Positions 1 to 8,750 of a stretch of DNA of 64,000 bases are shown here, piece after piece. Origin of the DNA: Clostridium neonatale. Its GTDB lineage: Bacteria > Bacillota > Clostridia > Clostridiales > Clostridiaceae. Positions within the stretch are counted from its first letter, which is position 1, and every line of letters begins with the position of its first letter. Below the pieces are notes generated by a model. That model saw only the letters and a list, made by a program, of their open reading frames with translations, was not told the origin of the DNA and searched no databases. Both the position numbers and the translations under genes were made by a program. Location: NCBI RefSeq assembly GCF_001458595.1, contig NZ_LN890328.1, positions 2,177,811 to 2,241,810 on the forward strand, written 5' to 3'.

Positions 1-170
1 TCAATGCTTTCGCGCCCGTAAGGCTTGTATAGATCTTTTACTTCATCGTAAATAAAACTTAAATCTATTGCTGCATCTATTTTTCTAACTAAATGATTTT
101 TAGGAACAAGATCATCTAAACTTAACATTTCAATTTGTGTTCTGTCTGCTTTCTTTTTAATTCCCATCAT
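1..170 (-). mobile_element. IS1182-type transposase, N-terminal part cut by window edge
   Basis: Only the first 56 or so codons are in the window; the reading frame runs off the left end without a stop. The visible start reads MMGIKKKADRTQIEM, followed by SLDDLVPKNHLVRKIDAAID. The 'LDDLVPxxHLxRKID' stretch is characteristic of the N-terminal domain of IS1182-family transposases (family knowledge). The start at 170 is preceded by AAGGTGG, nine bases upstream. Whether the element is intact cannot be told. Paired hairpins at 219-281 lie just upstream of its start, between it and fchA, and could belong to the element's end. Confidence 0.8.
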
Positions 171-218
171 AATGAAACACCACCTTACTTTTACTATCAT
201 ATTTTAACATAAAAATAA

Positions 219-281
219 ACAACTAGCTTCATTTTGAAGTTAGTTGTCAACAGTCTGAGCACTACTAAAATTAGTAGTGCT
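219..281 (-). terminator. Two consecutive hairpins between fchA and the transposase
   Basis: A hairpin at 258-281 (10-bp stem GCACTACTAA/TTAGTAGTGC) is followed in the minus direction by a second one at 219-247 (ACAACTA...TAGTTGT with an inner CTTC/GAAG). The second is followed by TTATTTTTAT. Together they would end the fchA transcript. They could instead be terminal sequence of the adjacent insertion sequence. Confidence 0.55.
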
Positions 282-288
282 TATTTTA

Positions 289-936
289 TTATTTATATAT
301 TACCGAATCAACATAATCATAAATTTCTTTTTTCTTCTTTTCTGATTTTTCCATTATGCTTCTTATCTCTTTATCAACTTCTTCAAAAAACTCCTCATTT
401 CTTAAAGAATTTAAGTTAACCTTAACATTAACTACAGAACTTTCTATTGCTGAGTGGAGTAAAATTGCAGCAATACTTAAATCTGATAAAAGCATTTTAT
501 TTCCGTACTTAGCCATAACATCTAAATTATCATAAAAGCTCAAGCTTTCTCGTGCAAGTATTAATGGAGCTTCCATTGCTTTTATTGTATTATATTTAAT
601 TGCCTTAGATCTACTTTTCTTATCTTCTTCAGTTTCTTTAGGAAGTTTATAACAGTCCATTAATTTCATAAAATTTTCTCTGTCAGCTTCCATAAGCTCT
701 AAACTTCTATTTGTAAATTCCTTTGATTTTTCTTCAACTTCCCTTATCATTAACTGTTCTTTTTCATCTAATGCTAAATAAGCCTTTTTGTCTACAGTTA
801 ATGAGTAAACCATAGAGTTTAATGCTCCAGATATGGCGGAAGCCAACCCTGCAACAGCTCCTCCTCCTGGAGATGGCATATCTGATCCTAATTCCTCCAA
901 AAATTCTTTTATTTTTTCATCACAAAATTTAGTCAT
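289..936 (-). CDS. fchA: Formiminotetrahydrofolate cyclodeaminase family protein
   Basis: The 215-residue protein matches the length and start of the FTCD_C/FchA family. This family converts formiminotetrahydrofolate to methenyl-THF plus ammonia, or acts as methenyl-THF cyclohydrolase, in clostridial one-carbon metabolism. The N-terminus carries the family's glycine-rich PSPGGGAVAGLASAI segment at residues 21-35, followed by helical, lysine- and glutamate-rich sequence typical of this all-helical cytoplasmic fold. It sits 15 bases behind the polysaccharide polymerase gene in the same direction, so it may be cotranscribed, although its function is unrelated to that cluster. A double hairpin follows it. 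Family assignment is firm; the exact reaction is inferred. Confidence 0.85.
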   Translation of the reverse strand: MTKFCDEKIKEFLEELGSDMPSPGGGAVAGLASAISGALNSMVYSLTVDKKAYLALDEKEQLMIREVEEKSKEFTNRSLELMEADRENFMKLMDCYKLPKETEEDKKSRSKAIKYNTIKAMEAPLILARESLSFYDNLDVMAKYGNKMLLSDLSIAAILLHSAIESSVVNVKVNLNSLRNEEFFEEVDKEIRSIMEKSEKKKKEIYDYVDSVIYK

Positions 937-951
937 TTACATACCCCCAAA

Positions 952-2199
952 TTATTTAAAATTCCTATTATCCAATATTGAAATTACATATCCTAAGTAA
1001 ATCCAGAATATCATAGATATAAAACTTACTATATATATAAGTGTACTTTCAAAAAGATTAGCGGCTAGAATACCAACCAGCATTGATACCAACACTGTCA
1101 TTCTTAATCTTTCTTTTCTTTTTAGGTTATCCACACGCTTTAATATAAAGATTAACATTCCACATAAAAAAGCTAAAAATAAAATCAATGATATTACTCC
1201 ATTTACAGTTATTATTTGGAAGTATATATTATGAAGTCCACCATATTCAAGCCCAGGAAGATCCCATGTTATTCTTGCTTCCTTCATACTCACAAATAAT
1301 GCGGTATTACCTACTCCAATAAAAGGATACCATTTGATCACTGCCCATGCAGTCCTCCAAAGATTACTTCTTCCACTTGTATACAATCTTATTGCAGTAT
1401 AATTCCAATCTGTACCTACAATTACTATAATTGAAGCTATTATTAATATTATTGGCAGAATTATCATACTTATTCTAATATATTTATTTTTAAGATATAT
1501 AAATGCTGCCGTATAGAACATTGCTATAACTATTAATATGGCACTACGACCTCTAAACACCATCATAGTTATTAACTGCAATGCAATATTTCCAAGACAA
1601 TATAATTTTATCTTATTTATTTTTGTTGAATAATTAATATATAAACATAATGTAATTGCAATTGCTGCTGCTATTGAAATTGCATTTTCATTTTCAAATA
1701 ATCCACCTTTACTACCAGCAAATAAAAATTTTCCGATCTCTATATTTTGATTAAAAATCCTCATAAGCAAAGATACTATAGAAGCTATTGCCATAAATAT
1801 AGTATAAAAATAAGTTATGATTTCCATTTCCTTTATTAATTCTTTTTTACTTTTAAAAATATCTATTGTATAAATACTTATAAAAAGTATACTGTTAACA
1901 AGCCATATTACTAGATTTTCTCCAGTTCTATAAAAAATTAATGTCAAAATTAATGTCAAAATTAAGAATGCACCTAATGATATATCAAAACCATATATCT
2001 TTCTTTTCTTATACCCACTAAAAACCATATAAAATATTATAATTACTCCCCAAAGAAGAGCAATTTTGCTTAGTATATGTATTCCAGGTATTGTTTTTAA
2101 TGCAGTTACAAATGTTAAACTTACAAATAAATAAAATAATTTAAAATAAAATTTGCTCTTTTCTATATATCCAAATATCTTCTCAATGGTGTCTTTCAT
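952..2199 (-). CDS. O-antigen ligase / Wzy-like polysaccharide polymerase
   Basis: A 415-residue integral membrane protein with roughly ten to eleven hydrophobic segments. It carries features of the Wzy_C/O-antigen ligase family: RGRSA at residues 216-220, SGRSNLWRTAW at about 275-285, and a large loop with GLHNIYFQ at about 321-328, where the family's important His sits. In a Gram-positive this would polymerise or transfer lipid-linked glycan repeats outside the membrane, not ligate LPS. Its start overlaps the end of the upstream glycosyltransferase gene by 17 bases, indicating translational coupling. It is the last polysaccharide gene of the cluster. The substrate is unknown. Confidence 0.8.
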   Translation of the reverse strand: MKDTIEKIFGYIEKSKFYFKLFYLFVSLTFVTALKTIPGIHILSKIALLWGVIIIFYMVFSGYKKRKIYGFDISLGAFLILTLILTLIFYRTGENLVIWLVNSILFISIYTIDIFKSKKELIKEMEIITYFYTIFMAIASIVSLLMRIFNQNIEIGKFLFAGSKGGLFENENAISIAAAIAITLCLYINYSTKINKIKLYCLGNIALQLITMMVFRGRSAILIVIAMFYTAAFIYLKNKYIRISMIILPIILIIASIIVIVGTDWNYTAIRLYTSGRSNLWRTAWAVIKWYPFIGVGNTALFVSMKEARITWDLPGLEYGGLHNIYFQIITVNGVISLILFLAFLCGMLIFILKRVDNLKRKERLRMTVLVSMLVGILAANLFESTLIYIVSFISMIFWIYLGYVISILDNRNFK

Positions 2200-3328
2200 A
2201 AGCCTCTTTATACACTCCTTTTATGCATTCAACTAATACTTCTTCTGAATACTTATCAACTACTTTTTTTCTAATTAAATTCTTATTATATATATTATAA
2301 TTTTCTTTTATTTCTATAAGTGCATCTTTTATACTGTCCACATCATTTTTATTAGCTATTATTCCATTATACTCTTCTATTATATCTTCAGCTCCACCAT
2401 TATTGGCTCCAATCACAGGCTTTCCACAAGCTAATGCTTCTATATAAACCACTCCAAATGTTTCATGCTCTGATGGAAGTGCAAATGCGTCACACTTTCT
2501 CATTTCTTCTGAAACCTGCTCTCTTGATAAAGCCCCCAGAAAGTTTACCTGCTCATCTATATTAATCTCTTTAGCCAGTTCTTCTAAGGAATTTTTAGTA
2601 GATCCATCTCCTCCAATATTTAAAATAACATCTTGACCTTTAAAAGCCATAGAAAAAGCTTTTATTAAATCTCCCATTCCTTTGCCTTCTTCAAGAAATG
2701 CACATGAAAAGAAAGTGAATTTTTTATTTTTGTTATTATCTATATAAAATAAATTTAAATCAACCATATTCGGTATAACCATAATATCTCTATCTACATA
2801 TTCACTTATTTCTTTTTTTAATCCTGTTCCTACAGATACTAATATATCTGCTTCTTTATAAGCATCAAATATATATTGTTTATATGAATCCTTAGCATAT
2901 TTCGCATATTTTAATGATGAGTGTTCTGTTATAACTAATGGTATATTATACTTTTTACTTATATATGCTGCTGCTATGCCACCCCAAAAACATGAATGAG
3001 CATGTATTATATCAACTTTCCCTTCCTTTTTCACAATCTCTTTATAAAGTTTATCCATTCTTTTATTAAAACTTCTAAACATCATTGGATTTTTAGGAAA
3101 ATAATTATAATCTTTATATCTATAAGTTCTTAAATTATCTTCTACTTGGAAATTGATTTTTCTCTTTTCTTTAATCTTTCCAAATTTAGTTATTGGCCAT
3201 ATTTCATTATAAGCAACACTTATTTTTTCTCCATCATTTTGAAGTGCTTTAAACTGTTCTTTAAAAAAGCTTCCATGAACCTTATTTGCCTTACTTGAAT
3301 ACCAAGACGGAATGACCATTATATGCAT
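2183..3328 (-). CDS. GT4-family glycosyltransferase
   Basis: A 381-residue GT-B fold transferase. The N-terminal acceptor half has PSWY near residues 7-10 and the IHAHS motif at 108-112. The C-terminal donor half has GGDGS near 239-243 and the EX7E motif in PSEHETFGVVYIEALACG (Glu289 and Glu297). This is the GT4 signature for retaining sugar transfer from a nucleotide sugar. It is cytoplasmic or membrane-associated. It starts directly after the preceding glycosyltransferase gene (boundary 3328/3329) and overlaps the polymerase gene downstream. It probably adds one sugar to a lipid-linked wall or capsule glycan; donor and acceptor are unknown. Confidence 0.88.
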   Translation of the reverse strand: MHIMVIPSWYSSKANKVHGSFFKEQFKALQNDGEKISVAYNEIWPITKFGKIKEKRKINFQVEDNLRTYRYKDYNYFPKNPMMFRSFNKRMDKLYKEIVKKEGKVDIIHAHSCFWGGIAAAYISKKYNIPLVITEHSSLKYAKYAKDSYKQYIFDAYKEADILVSVGTGLKKEISEYVDRDIMVIPNMVDLNLFYIDNNKNKKFTFFSCAFLEEGKGMGDLIKAFSMAFKGQDVILNIGGDGSTKNSLEELAKEINIDEQVNFLGALSREQVSEEMRKCDAFALPSEHETFGVVYIEALACGKPVIGANNGGAEDIIEEYNGIIANKNDVDSIKDALIEIKENYNIYNKNLIRKKVVDKYSEEVLVECIKGVYKEAYERHH

Positions 3329-4618
3329 TTAATCACGTCCCCATAATATTTTATTTAACCTACCAACTATTGAATTCCATTCATAATTATAATCCGGACC
3401 AGAACATAAGTTATTATGTTCATACATTTCAATCATATTATAAATATTATTTTTAATATCTTCACTAGAATTATATGAACATATACATTTATCATTATCT
3501 TTAGTAATCCTTCCTATAGGATCATTTTTATCACCATATATAACAAATATTCTCCCATTTGCTCCAAAATAATCATATATTTTAGCTGGAATCTGCTTTG
3601 AATTTTTATTTCCAAACAAAAGCAATATATCACCATTTAACATGTATTTAAGAGCTTCATTAAAAGGAATTCTTGGTGAAACTTTTGCTACATCTAGCTT
3701 TTCTAATTTCTTTCGTCCTTCAACATCATCTATATTTCCAAAGAATAGTATATTCAATTTTCTATATTTTGAATAATCGTCTTTTTTTATGTTCTCAATT
3801 GCTTCTATAAAAGGCCTAATATCTCTAAGCTTTGAGAATATTTCTCCAGTATAAATAATATTAATCTTATTCTTATCTATAAATCTAGGTGGCTCTTCTT
3901 TGCTTAAATCATCATATAATTTTGAATCAAACCCTCTATTTAATATAAAAGTGTTATCTTTATTTAATTTTTTATAATCCTTTAAATATTCGCTTCTATT
4001 ATCTTCTGTAACAAATATAAATTTATCTGCACAGCTTATTATATTTTTCTCCATATTCTTTTCTATAAGTTTCTTTAATATAAAGCTCTTTTCACGTGTC
4101 GAATCTTTAAGCCAAGGATCACTCCAATATGTTATCCATGGTATATCTTTATATTGCTTCTTTATATAATAAGCACAAAGATGTGAAGATGGTGGTTCAT
4201 GCATAGAAAATATTACATCAATCTTTTCATCTTCTATAAGCTTTATCCCATATTTTGAAGCATTCTTTGCCCATCCATAATACATATCTGGTATAACCAC
4301 TGCATTTTTTATCTTTCTTAGTATTTTTTTTATATTTCCTGAGCTTTTATTATTAGAAAAATTGTGAGAATTAGCTGATTTTTTAGGCATTAATTTATTA
4401 AATATAGCGCCGCCTTTAACCGCATGAAGTCTTATTTTTTTATTCATCATTGATAAAAGTGTCTCATCATAATAAACTGAGTTTTGGGGAAAATTCACTG
4501 TTAAAAGATGTATTTCATTTCCATCAATATCACTTAACTTATTTAAATACTGCAATGTTTCAATAGCTGCAGAATTATTTATTAATGGTGAATAACATGC
4601 TATAAATAATAATTTCAT
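3329..4618 (-). CDS. Glycosyltransferase, GT4/GT1-like
   Basis: A 429-residue protein opening with the Rossmann-like strand MKLLFIACYSPLINN. It contains a region with SMHEPPSSHLCAYYI and ITYWSDPW (about residues 135-170) that resembles polysaccharide glycosyltransferases of GT-B fold. The C-terminal half has a nucleotide-sugar-type fold with YTGEIF and a Lys- and Glu-rich linker. No classic EX7E is obvious, so the family call is looser than for its neighbour. It is 21 bases downstream of the flippase gene and directly adjoins the next transferase, consistent with one operon making a surface glycan. Confidence 0.7.
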   Translation of the reverse strand: MKLLFIACYSPLINNSAAIETLQYLNKLSDIDGNEIHLLTVNFPQNSVYYDETLLSMMNKKIRLHAVKGGAIFNKLMPKKSANSHNFSNNKSSGNIKKILRKIKNAVVIPDMYYGWAKNASKYGIKLIEDEKIDVIFSMHEPPSSHLCAYYIKKQYKDIPWITYWSDPWLKDSTREKSFILKKLIEKNMEKNIISCADKFIFVTEDNRSEYLKDYKKLNKDNTFILNRGFDSKLYDDLSKEEPPRFIDKNKINIIYTGEIFSKLRDIRPFIEAIENIKKDDYSKYRKLNILFFGNIDDVEGRKKLEKLDVAKVSPRIPFNEALKYMLNGDILLLFGNKNSKQIPAKIYDYFGANGRIFVIYGDKNDPIGRITKDNDKCICSYNSSEDIKNNIYNMIEMYEHNNLCSGPDYNYEWNSIVGRLNKILWGRD

Positions 4619-4639
4619 AAAGCCTCCTAATCTAACTGC

Positions 4640-6211
4640 TTATTTATTAAACCTCTTAAGTAATATATCTTTCATTTCAATAAATTCTTCTATTTTAAAT
4701 ATATAACTTAAACTAAAGTATACTATCATTCCAATAATTGTTCCAGTTAATAAAGTTATACTGGAATTTATCATTTTATTCTGTGTAAAGTTTATGCTGT
4801 CTCCTATTAACATAAGAAATACTACAATAACTATTCCCATAATTAATGAGTTAACTACTATAATCCCTATCTTTTTAATTATATCTCCTACATTAAAATT
4901 TCGTTCACTCTTCATAATACTTATAAATAATAGTATTGATGTAACCATCATAGCTATTCCAGATGCTAATGCTATTCCTGTTATTCCTATTACTTTTGAT
5001 AAAGTTATGCTAAGAGTAACATTTATAACAACACCTATAACACCATTCATAGCAGTTATCTTTGTTTTTCCCATAGAAAAAAGTGTAGAATTTAAAATAT
5101 CTCTCATGCCCGTGAAGAATATTCCAAAACTATAACCAAATAGTGCTAATGTAGTAAGAGTAACTGCTCTCTCATCAAATAATCCTCTTTCATATACAAG
5201 ACTTACAATTGTTTTTGAAAATATCATAACGCCAACTGTTATTGGAATTAACAATATTGCTAGATATATTACAGATTTTTTTAATATGTTTATAAACCCA
5301 GATCTATCATTTGAATTTATAAGATTAGCCATCATTGGATATGAAACACTTGATATTGCTACTGTTATTGTATTATTTATAAATACTATAAGCTTTTGAG
5401 CAAAATTAAGTGCTGATATTGATCCTTCTTTTAAAGAAGCACCTACTTTTATATCTACCATCATATTTAATGAATTTGCGCCTGCACCAACTATTACAGG
5501 AAGTATTATAAAAAGCATAGTTTTTAATCTCTTATCTTTAAAATCAATAATGAACTTATATTTATAATTATGAGTCCAAAGTGAAGGAACTTGAACTAAA
5601 ACTCTGCAGAAATTACCTATAACATTAGCAATAGTCAATCCTACAATATCACTGTTTTTAAATAATATTAAATATAATATCATTGGTAAATTAAAAAATA
5701 ATCCAAGTATAGACGGAATCACAAAGTCTTCATTAACTTGAAGCATTGCAGTAAAGCATGCATTCACAGACAAAAACAATAAGTTAAGTAAAGTTATTCG
5801 CGTTAATTTAATTGCTAAAGCCATACCTTCTGGTGATAGACCACTTCCCTGGCTTCCTTTTCCTAGCCATCCCACAATTTCTTCTGAAAATATGCTGCTT
5901 GCAATAAAGAATACAATCGATATAGCAAAGAGTATGTTTATAACCTTATTAGCAAAGTTATACATCTCTTCTTGCCCCTTTTCTGCGCGTACTTTGCTAA
6001 GCATTGGTAAAAATGCAGTAGATATTGAAAGACCTACCAATGTAAATATAGTTTCTGGTATTGAAACTGCTATATTATAAGCATCAGTGTACATTCCTCC
6101 GCCAAAATCTTTTGCAATAAGTATATCACGTAAAAAACCAATTACCCTGCTTATTAAGGAAACTATCATTATTATAAATGTCGATTTTATTAAACTGCTT
6201 TCTTTTTTCAT
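4640..6211 (-). CDS. murJ: MurJ/MviN-type lipid-linked precursor flippase
   Basis: The 523-residue polytopic protein has about 14 hydrophobic segments and the MviN/MurJ N-terminus STFIIMIVSLISRVIGFLRD, with conserved 'RxxGFxRD' and later TDAYNIA. MOP-superfamily members of this type flip lipid II across the membrane. In this cluster, flanked by glycosyltransferases and a polymerase, it may instead serve the local surface glycan. It starts 148 bases after the upstream transferase's stop and is followed 21 bases later by the next gene. The start codon is preceded by AAGGTGTG. A clostridial genome usually has several MurJ paralogues, so the symbol names the family. Confidence 0.82.
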   Translation of the reverse strand: MKKESSLIKSTFIIMIVSLISRVIGFLRDILIAKDFGGGMYTDAYNIAVSIPETIFTLVGLSISTAFLPMLSKVRAEKGQEEMYNFANKVINILFAISIVFFIASSIFSEEIVGWLGKGSQGSGLSPEGMALAIKLTRITLLNLLFLSVNACFTAMLQVNEDFVIPSILGLFFNLPMILYLILFKNSDIVGLTIANVIGNFCRVLVQVPSLWTHNYKYKFIIDFKDKRLKTMLFIILPVIVGAGANSLNMMVDIKVGASLKEGSISALNFAQKLIVFINNTITVAISSVSYPMMANLINSNDRSGFINILKKSVIYLAILLIPITVGVMIFSKTIVSLVYERGLFDERAVTLTTLALFGYSFGIFFTGMRDILNSTLFSMGKTKITAMNGVIGVVINVTLSITLSKVIGITGIALASGIAMMVTSILLFISIMKSERNFNVGDIIKKIGIIVVNSLIMGIVIVVFLMLIGDSINFTQNKMINSSITLLTGTIIGMIVYFSLSYIFKIEEFIEMKDILLKRFNK

Positions 6212-6227
6212 AACACACCTTGAATTT

Positions 6228-6259
6228 GGTTGACAGTTGACAATTGATAGCTGACAGTT
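6228..6259. repeat. Short AT-rich repeat remnant
   Basis: The stretch TTGACAGTTGACAATTGATA followed by GCTGACAG repeats the TTGACA/GCTGACA word three times upstream of murJ. It resembles the ends of the larger palindromic element at 16208-16447, which contains AATTGACAATT. It may be a degenerate end of a related mobile repeat; the evidence is only word similarity. Confidence 0.3.
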
Positions 6260-6359
6260 ATTTTACCATATCCATCTAATATAAATTATACTAAAACTAT
6301 CATAGATTTTCTTATAGTAATTTCCATATTTATAACTATTCAATATCAATAATCACTTA

Positions 6360-7079
6360 TCAATTGCATTTCTTTCTATTTTTAACTACTTGTATTAAAA
6401 ACTTAGGGATAGCTCCCAATCTTTTAATTCTAAATGGCTCCTTTATTGTTCTATATAACCATTCTAAACCTAGTGATATCATCCATTTAGGGGCCCTATT
6501 TACCTTTCCAGCAAAAACGTCAAATACTCCACCTACACCCATGAATATTTTAATATTTGAATCATGTAGTATTTTATCTATAAATATTTCCTGCCTTGGT
6601 GAACCCATTGCTACAAATATTGCATATATATCTTTAGATTTAATATCTTCAATTATATCTTTACAATTGTTAAGGTCAAAAAAACCATTATGTGAACCTG
6701 CTATATTTAAACTTGGATGCTGTTTTTTTATATTTTCTATGCACTTTACAAGAACTTCTTCCTCAGCACCTAAAAGATATATACTCTTTTTCTCTTTTTC
6801 TGACTTTATAAGAATTTCTTTAACAACATCTATTCCTGCTATTTTCTCTTTTACTGGATCTTTAACTATTTTAGATGCAAGTACTGTCCCTATTCCATCT
6901 GGAATTATTAATGAAGTTTCTGCATTAAAGCTTTCTTTCAGCTTATTATTCTTCATGCCATTCAACAATATTTCCGGATTTCCAGATACTATATTTACTT
7001 TTTCATACTTTTCTATATATTTCATGAGACTATTTTTATCTTCATTAAAAACTTTAAAATCTAGTATTTTTGTAAACAT
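6360..7079 (-). CDS. WecB/TagA/CpsF-family (GT26) glycosyltransferase
   Basis: A 239-residue GT26 transferase. In Gram-positives this family (TagA) adds ManNAc to lipid-linked GlcNAc, the committed step of wall teichoic acid or related glycans. Visible motifs are SGNPEIL (about 32-38), IPDGIG with the likely catalytic Asp at about 61, VAMGSPRQE and FDVFAGKVNRAPKW followed by GLEWLYR near the C-terminus. I place the start at 7079 (MFTKIL) because AAAAGGAGA lies five to seven bases upstream; an in-frame ATG nine codons earlier has no such site. It heads the polysaccharide cluster on the minus strand. Confidence 0.87.
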   Translation of the reverse strand: MFTKILDFKVFNEDKNSLMKYIEKYEKVNIVSGNPEILLNGMKNNKLKESFNAETSLIIPDGIGTVLASKIVKDPVKEKIAGIDVVKEILIKSEKEKKSIYLLGAEEEVLVKCIENIKKQHPSLNIAGSHNGFFDLNNCKDIIEDIKSKDIYAIFVAMGSPRQEIFIDKILHDSNIKIFMGVGGVFDVFAGKVNRAPKWMISLGLEWLYRTIKEPFRIKRLGAIPKFLIQVVKNRKKCN

Positions 7080-7169
7080 ACAATCTCCTTTTATGTATAC
7101 AACCATTTATATTTGAATTGTCTATTATACATACCATAACATAATAGACAATTTAATTATTATATCTCT

Positions 7170-8267
7170 TTATTTAACTACTCTATTTAACATTTGATCT
7201 AATTCAATAACTATTTCATCAGATGGATCTATCTTTTTAGCTTTTTCTAGATATTCCCTTGCTTGTTCTTTATCCCCTAAATTAATATAACACATAACAA
7301 TATTTGTGCAAATACCCACTTCATTTGATGCTTCAAATGCTTTCTTAAAATACTTAACAGCTTCTTCATAGTTATGAATACATGCATAATTTAATCCTAA
7401 TTCATTAACCACTTCAAGAATACCTGATTCAATTTGTAAACTCTCCATTAAGTAGTAAATTGCTTTATCATAATTTTCTAATTTTCTATATGCTACGGCT
7501 AAGTAATAATATATTAATGGATTTTTTTCAAATTGTTCTTGAAGAGGCAGCAATAAGCTAATAGCTTTTTCTGGTTCGTCATTTACTATCTCTATTGCCT
7601 TTTCATAGTTTCCTATATTATTAATGTCATTCATTACGATTTCTATTTCATTTGTTTTTTCTCCGCCCTTATTTACATATTCATTTATTTCAACTTGTGC
7701 CTTTTTATAGTCACCATCATCTCTGCAGATTAATGCTGAGTACAGATATGGCTTAGGATTATGATCGAATTTTTCTTTGCATTCTTCAATGTCTTCTAAT
7801 AACAATTCTGAAAAGCCTTTATTTTCTTCTCTTATAGCTTCACCAATTGAGAGTACTGCTTCCATAACTTCCTGTTCATTAGTATATCTATATAATCCTT
7901 TTGATAAAATATAAGCATCCTCTAATTCATTCTTTTTTACTTTATCTGCAATTATACTTTTTATGCATTGTTCACTATCATCAATGTAAGATAAAATACA
8001 GCCATAATCATCATTAAATCTAAGATTTTTATCTGCTCCAAATGCCATAAACATACCTTCTATAAAATAGTATATAGGTAAATTATGTATTTTTATTTCA
8101 TCAGTCGCATTGTTTGCAACATACTCACCACTTATAGGGATATATAAATCATCATTTTTTAATTTTATATCATCTGGTATATTAATGCTTTTAAAAAATG
8201 CTTCCTTATTTATTTCTAAAAACAGCATTTTACTTAATTTATCTTTATACATAGTTTTATAATTCAT
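7170..8267 (-). CDS. Tetratricopeptide repeat protein
   Basis: The 365-residue soluble protein has several TPR units in the C-terminal half. Repeated patterns such as YYYLAVAYRKLENYDKAIYY and ELGLNYACIHNYEEAVKYFK (about residues 255-325) show the small-large-small helix spacing, ending with a unit around GDKEQAREYLEKAKKIDP. The N-terminal ~150 residues are not recognised. TPR domains mediate protein-protein contacts; no catalytic motif is visible. It lies 90 bases upstream of the GT26 gene in the same direction and downstream of the RNA gene terminator, so it may begin the transcription unit that includes the glycan cluster. The role is unknown. Confidence 0.75.
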   Translation of the reverse strand: MNYKTMYKDKLSKMLFLEINKEAFFKSINIPDDIKLKNDDLYIPISGEYVANNATDEIKIHNLPIYYFIEGMFMAFGADKNLRFNDDYGCILSYIDDSEQCIKSIIADKVKKNELEDAYILSKGLYRYTNEQEVMEAVLSIGEAIREENKGFSELLLEDIEECKEKFDHNPKPYLYSALICRDDGDYKKAQVEINEYVNKGGEKTNEIEIVMNDINNIGNYEKAIEIVNDEPEKAISLLLPLQEQFEKNPLIYYYLAVAYRKLENYDKAIYYLMESLQIESGILEVVNELGLNYACIHNYEEAVKYFKKAFEASNEVGICTNIVMCYINLGDKEQAREYLEKAKKIDPSDEIVIELDQMLNRVVK

Positions 8268-8441
8268 CTTAGCACCTCATATTAATATTTAGAAATTTAT
8301 AAGACTACATTTTAGTAAATATGTAATCATTACTTTATTATACTTCATTATTTGTATTTGTAAAATTTACTGTTATTCTTAATAAAATCATCTACTATAG
8401 TAATTATAACCTAAACTCTAAATATATAAATTATAGATAAT

Positions 8442-8460
8442 AAAAAAATCGCCAAGGCGA
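8442..8460 (-). terminator. Intrinsic terminator of the non-coding RNA
   Basis: A compact GC-rich stem TCGCC/GGCGA with a two-base apex is followed in the minus direction by TTTTTTTATT. It is the 3' end of the structured RNA unit and insulates the TPR gene. Confidence 0.8.
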
Positions 8461-8690
8461 CTATGATATAGTCTTCTATAAAATACAATAGCTTTTATAA
8501 GACGTAATCCTTTAAGCCGTCGATTTTTTTCAGTGCACTCTGGATTTTCTGAGCAAGCTTGCGAAAAGGCCAGGCCATATAATTTATTTTTTATTCTTTA
8601 GGAACTATGCATTAGTCTATTGCAATATTTTTTAAAATAACTTATACCCTCAAGGGGCACCTCGCCACAGATTGTCCATAAATATAATTT
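8442..8690 (-). ncRNA. Structured non-coding RNA, family not assigned
   Basis: The 480-base gap between pgcA and the TPR gene lacks a convincing ORF but holds strong structure on the minus strand. An -10-like TATATT lies shortly after the pgcA terminator. It is followed by the GC-richer segment GGCGAGGTGCCCCTTGAGGG. Next come a hairpin pairing CTGG-UUUUC with GAAAA-CCAG around GCAAGCTTGC, a GACG/CGTC stem, a long TCTTATAAAA/TTTTATAGAAGA stem, and a GACTATATCATAGTC hairpin. The region ends in a textbook terminator (TCGCC-TT-GGCGA then seven Ts, 8442-8460). It is bounded by terminators on both sides, so it is an independent unit of about 230-250 nt. 6S or raiA-type RNAs are candidates; I could not confirm either. 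Confidence 0.6.
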
Positions 8691-8705
8691 TCTAAAGAAT
8701 AAAAA

Positions 8706-8741
8706 ATTGCTATCACCTATAATGATGATAGCAATTTTTTT
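8706..8741. terminator. Bidirectional terminator after pgcA
   Basis: A perfect 10-bp stem, ATTGCTATCA/TGATAGCAAT, has runs of A before and T after, so it can terminate in both directions. It ends the pgcA transcript. Confidence 0.85.
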
Positions 8742-8750
8742 ATTTATATT

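Noticed and set aside
6364..7116. Long plus-strand ORF of about 250 codons
   Set aside because: It lies exactly opposite the GT26 gene, which has clear family motifs, an SD and normal codon use. The plus ORF has none.
8268..8440. A riboswitch upstream of the TPR gene
   Set aside because: The sequence between the RNA gene terminator and the TPR start is AT-rich with no recognisable aptamer motif.
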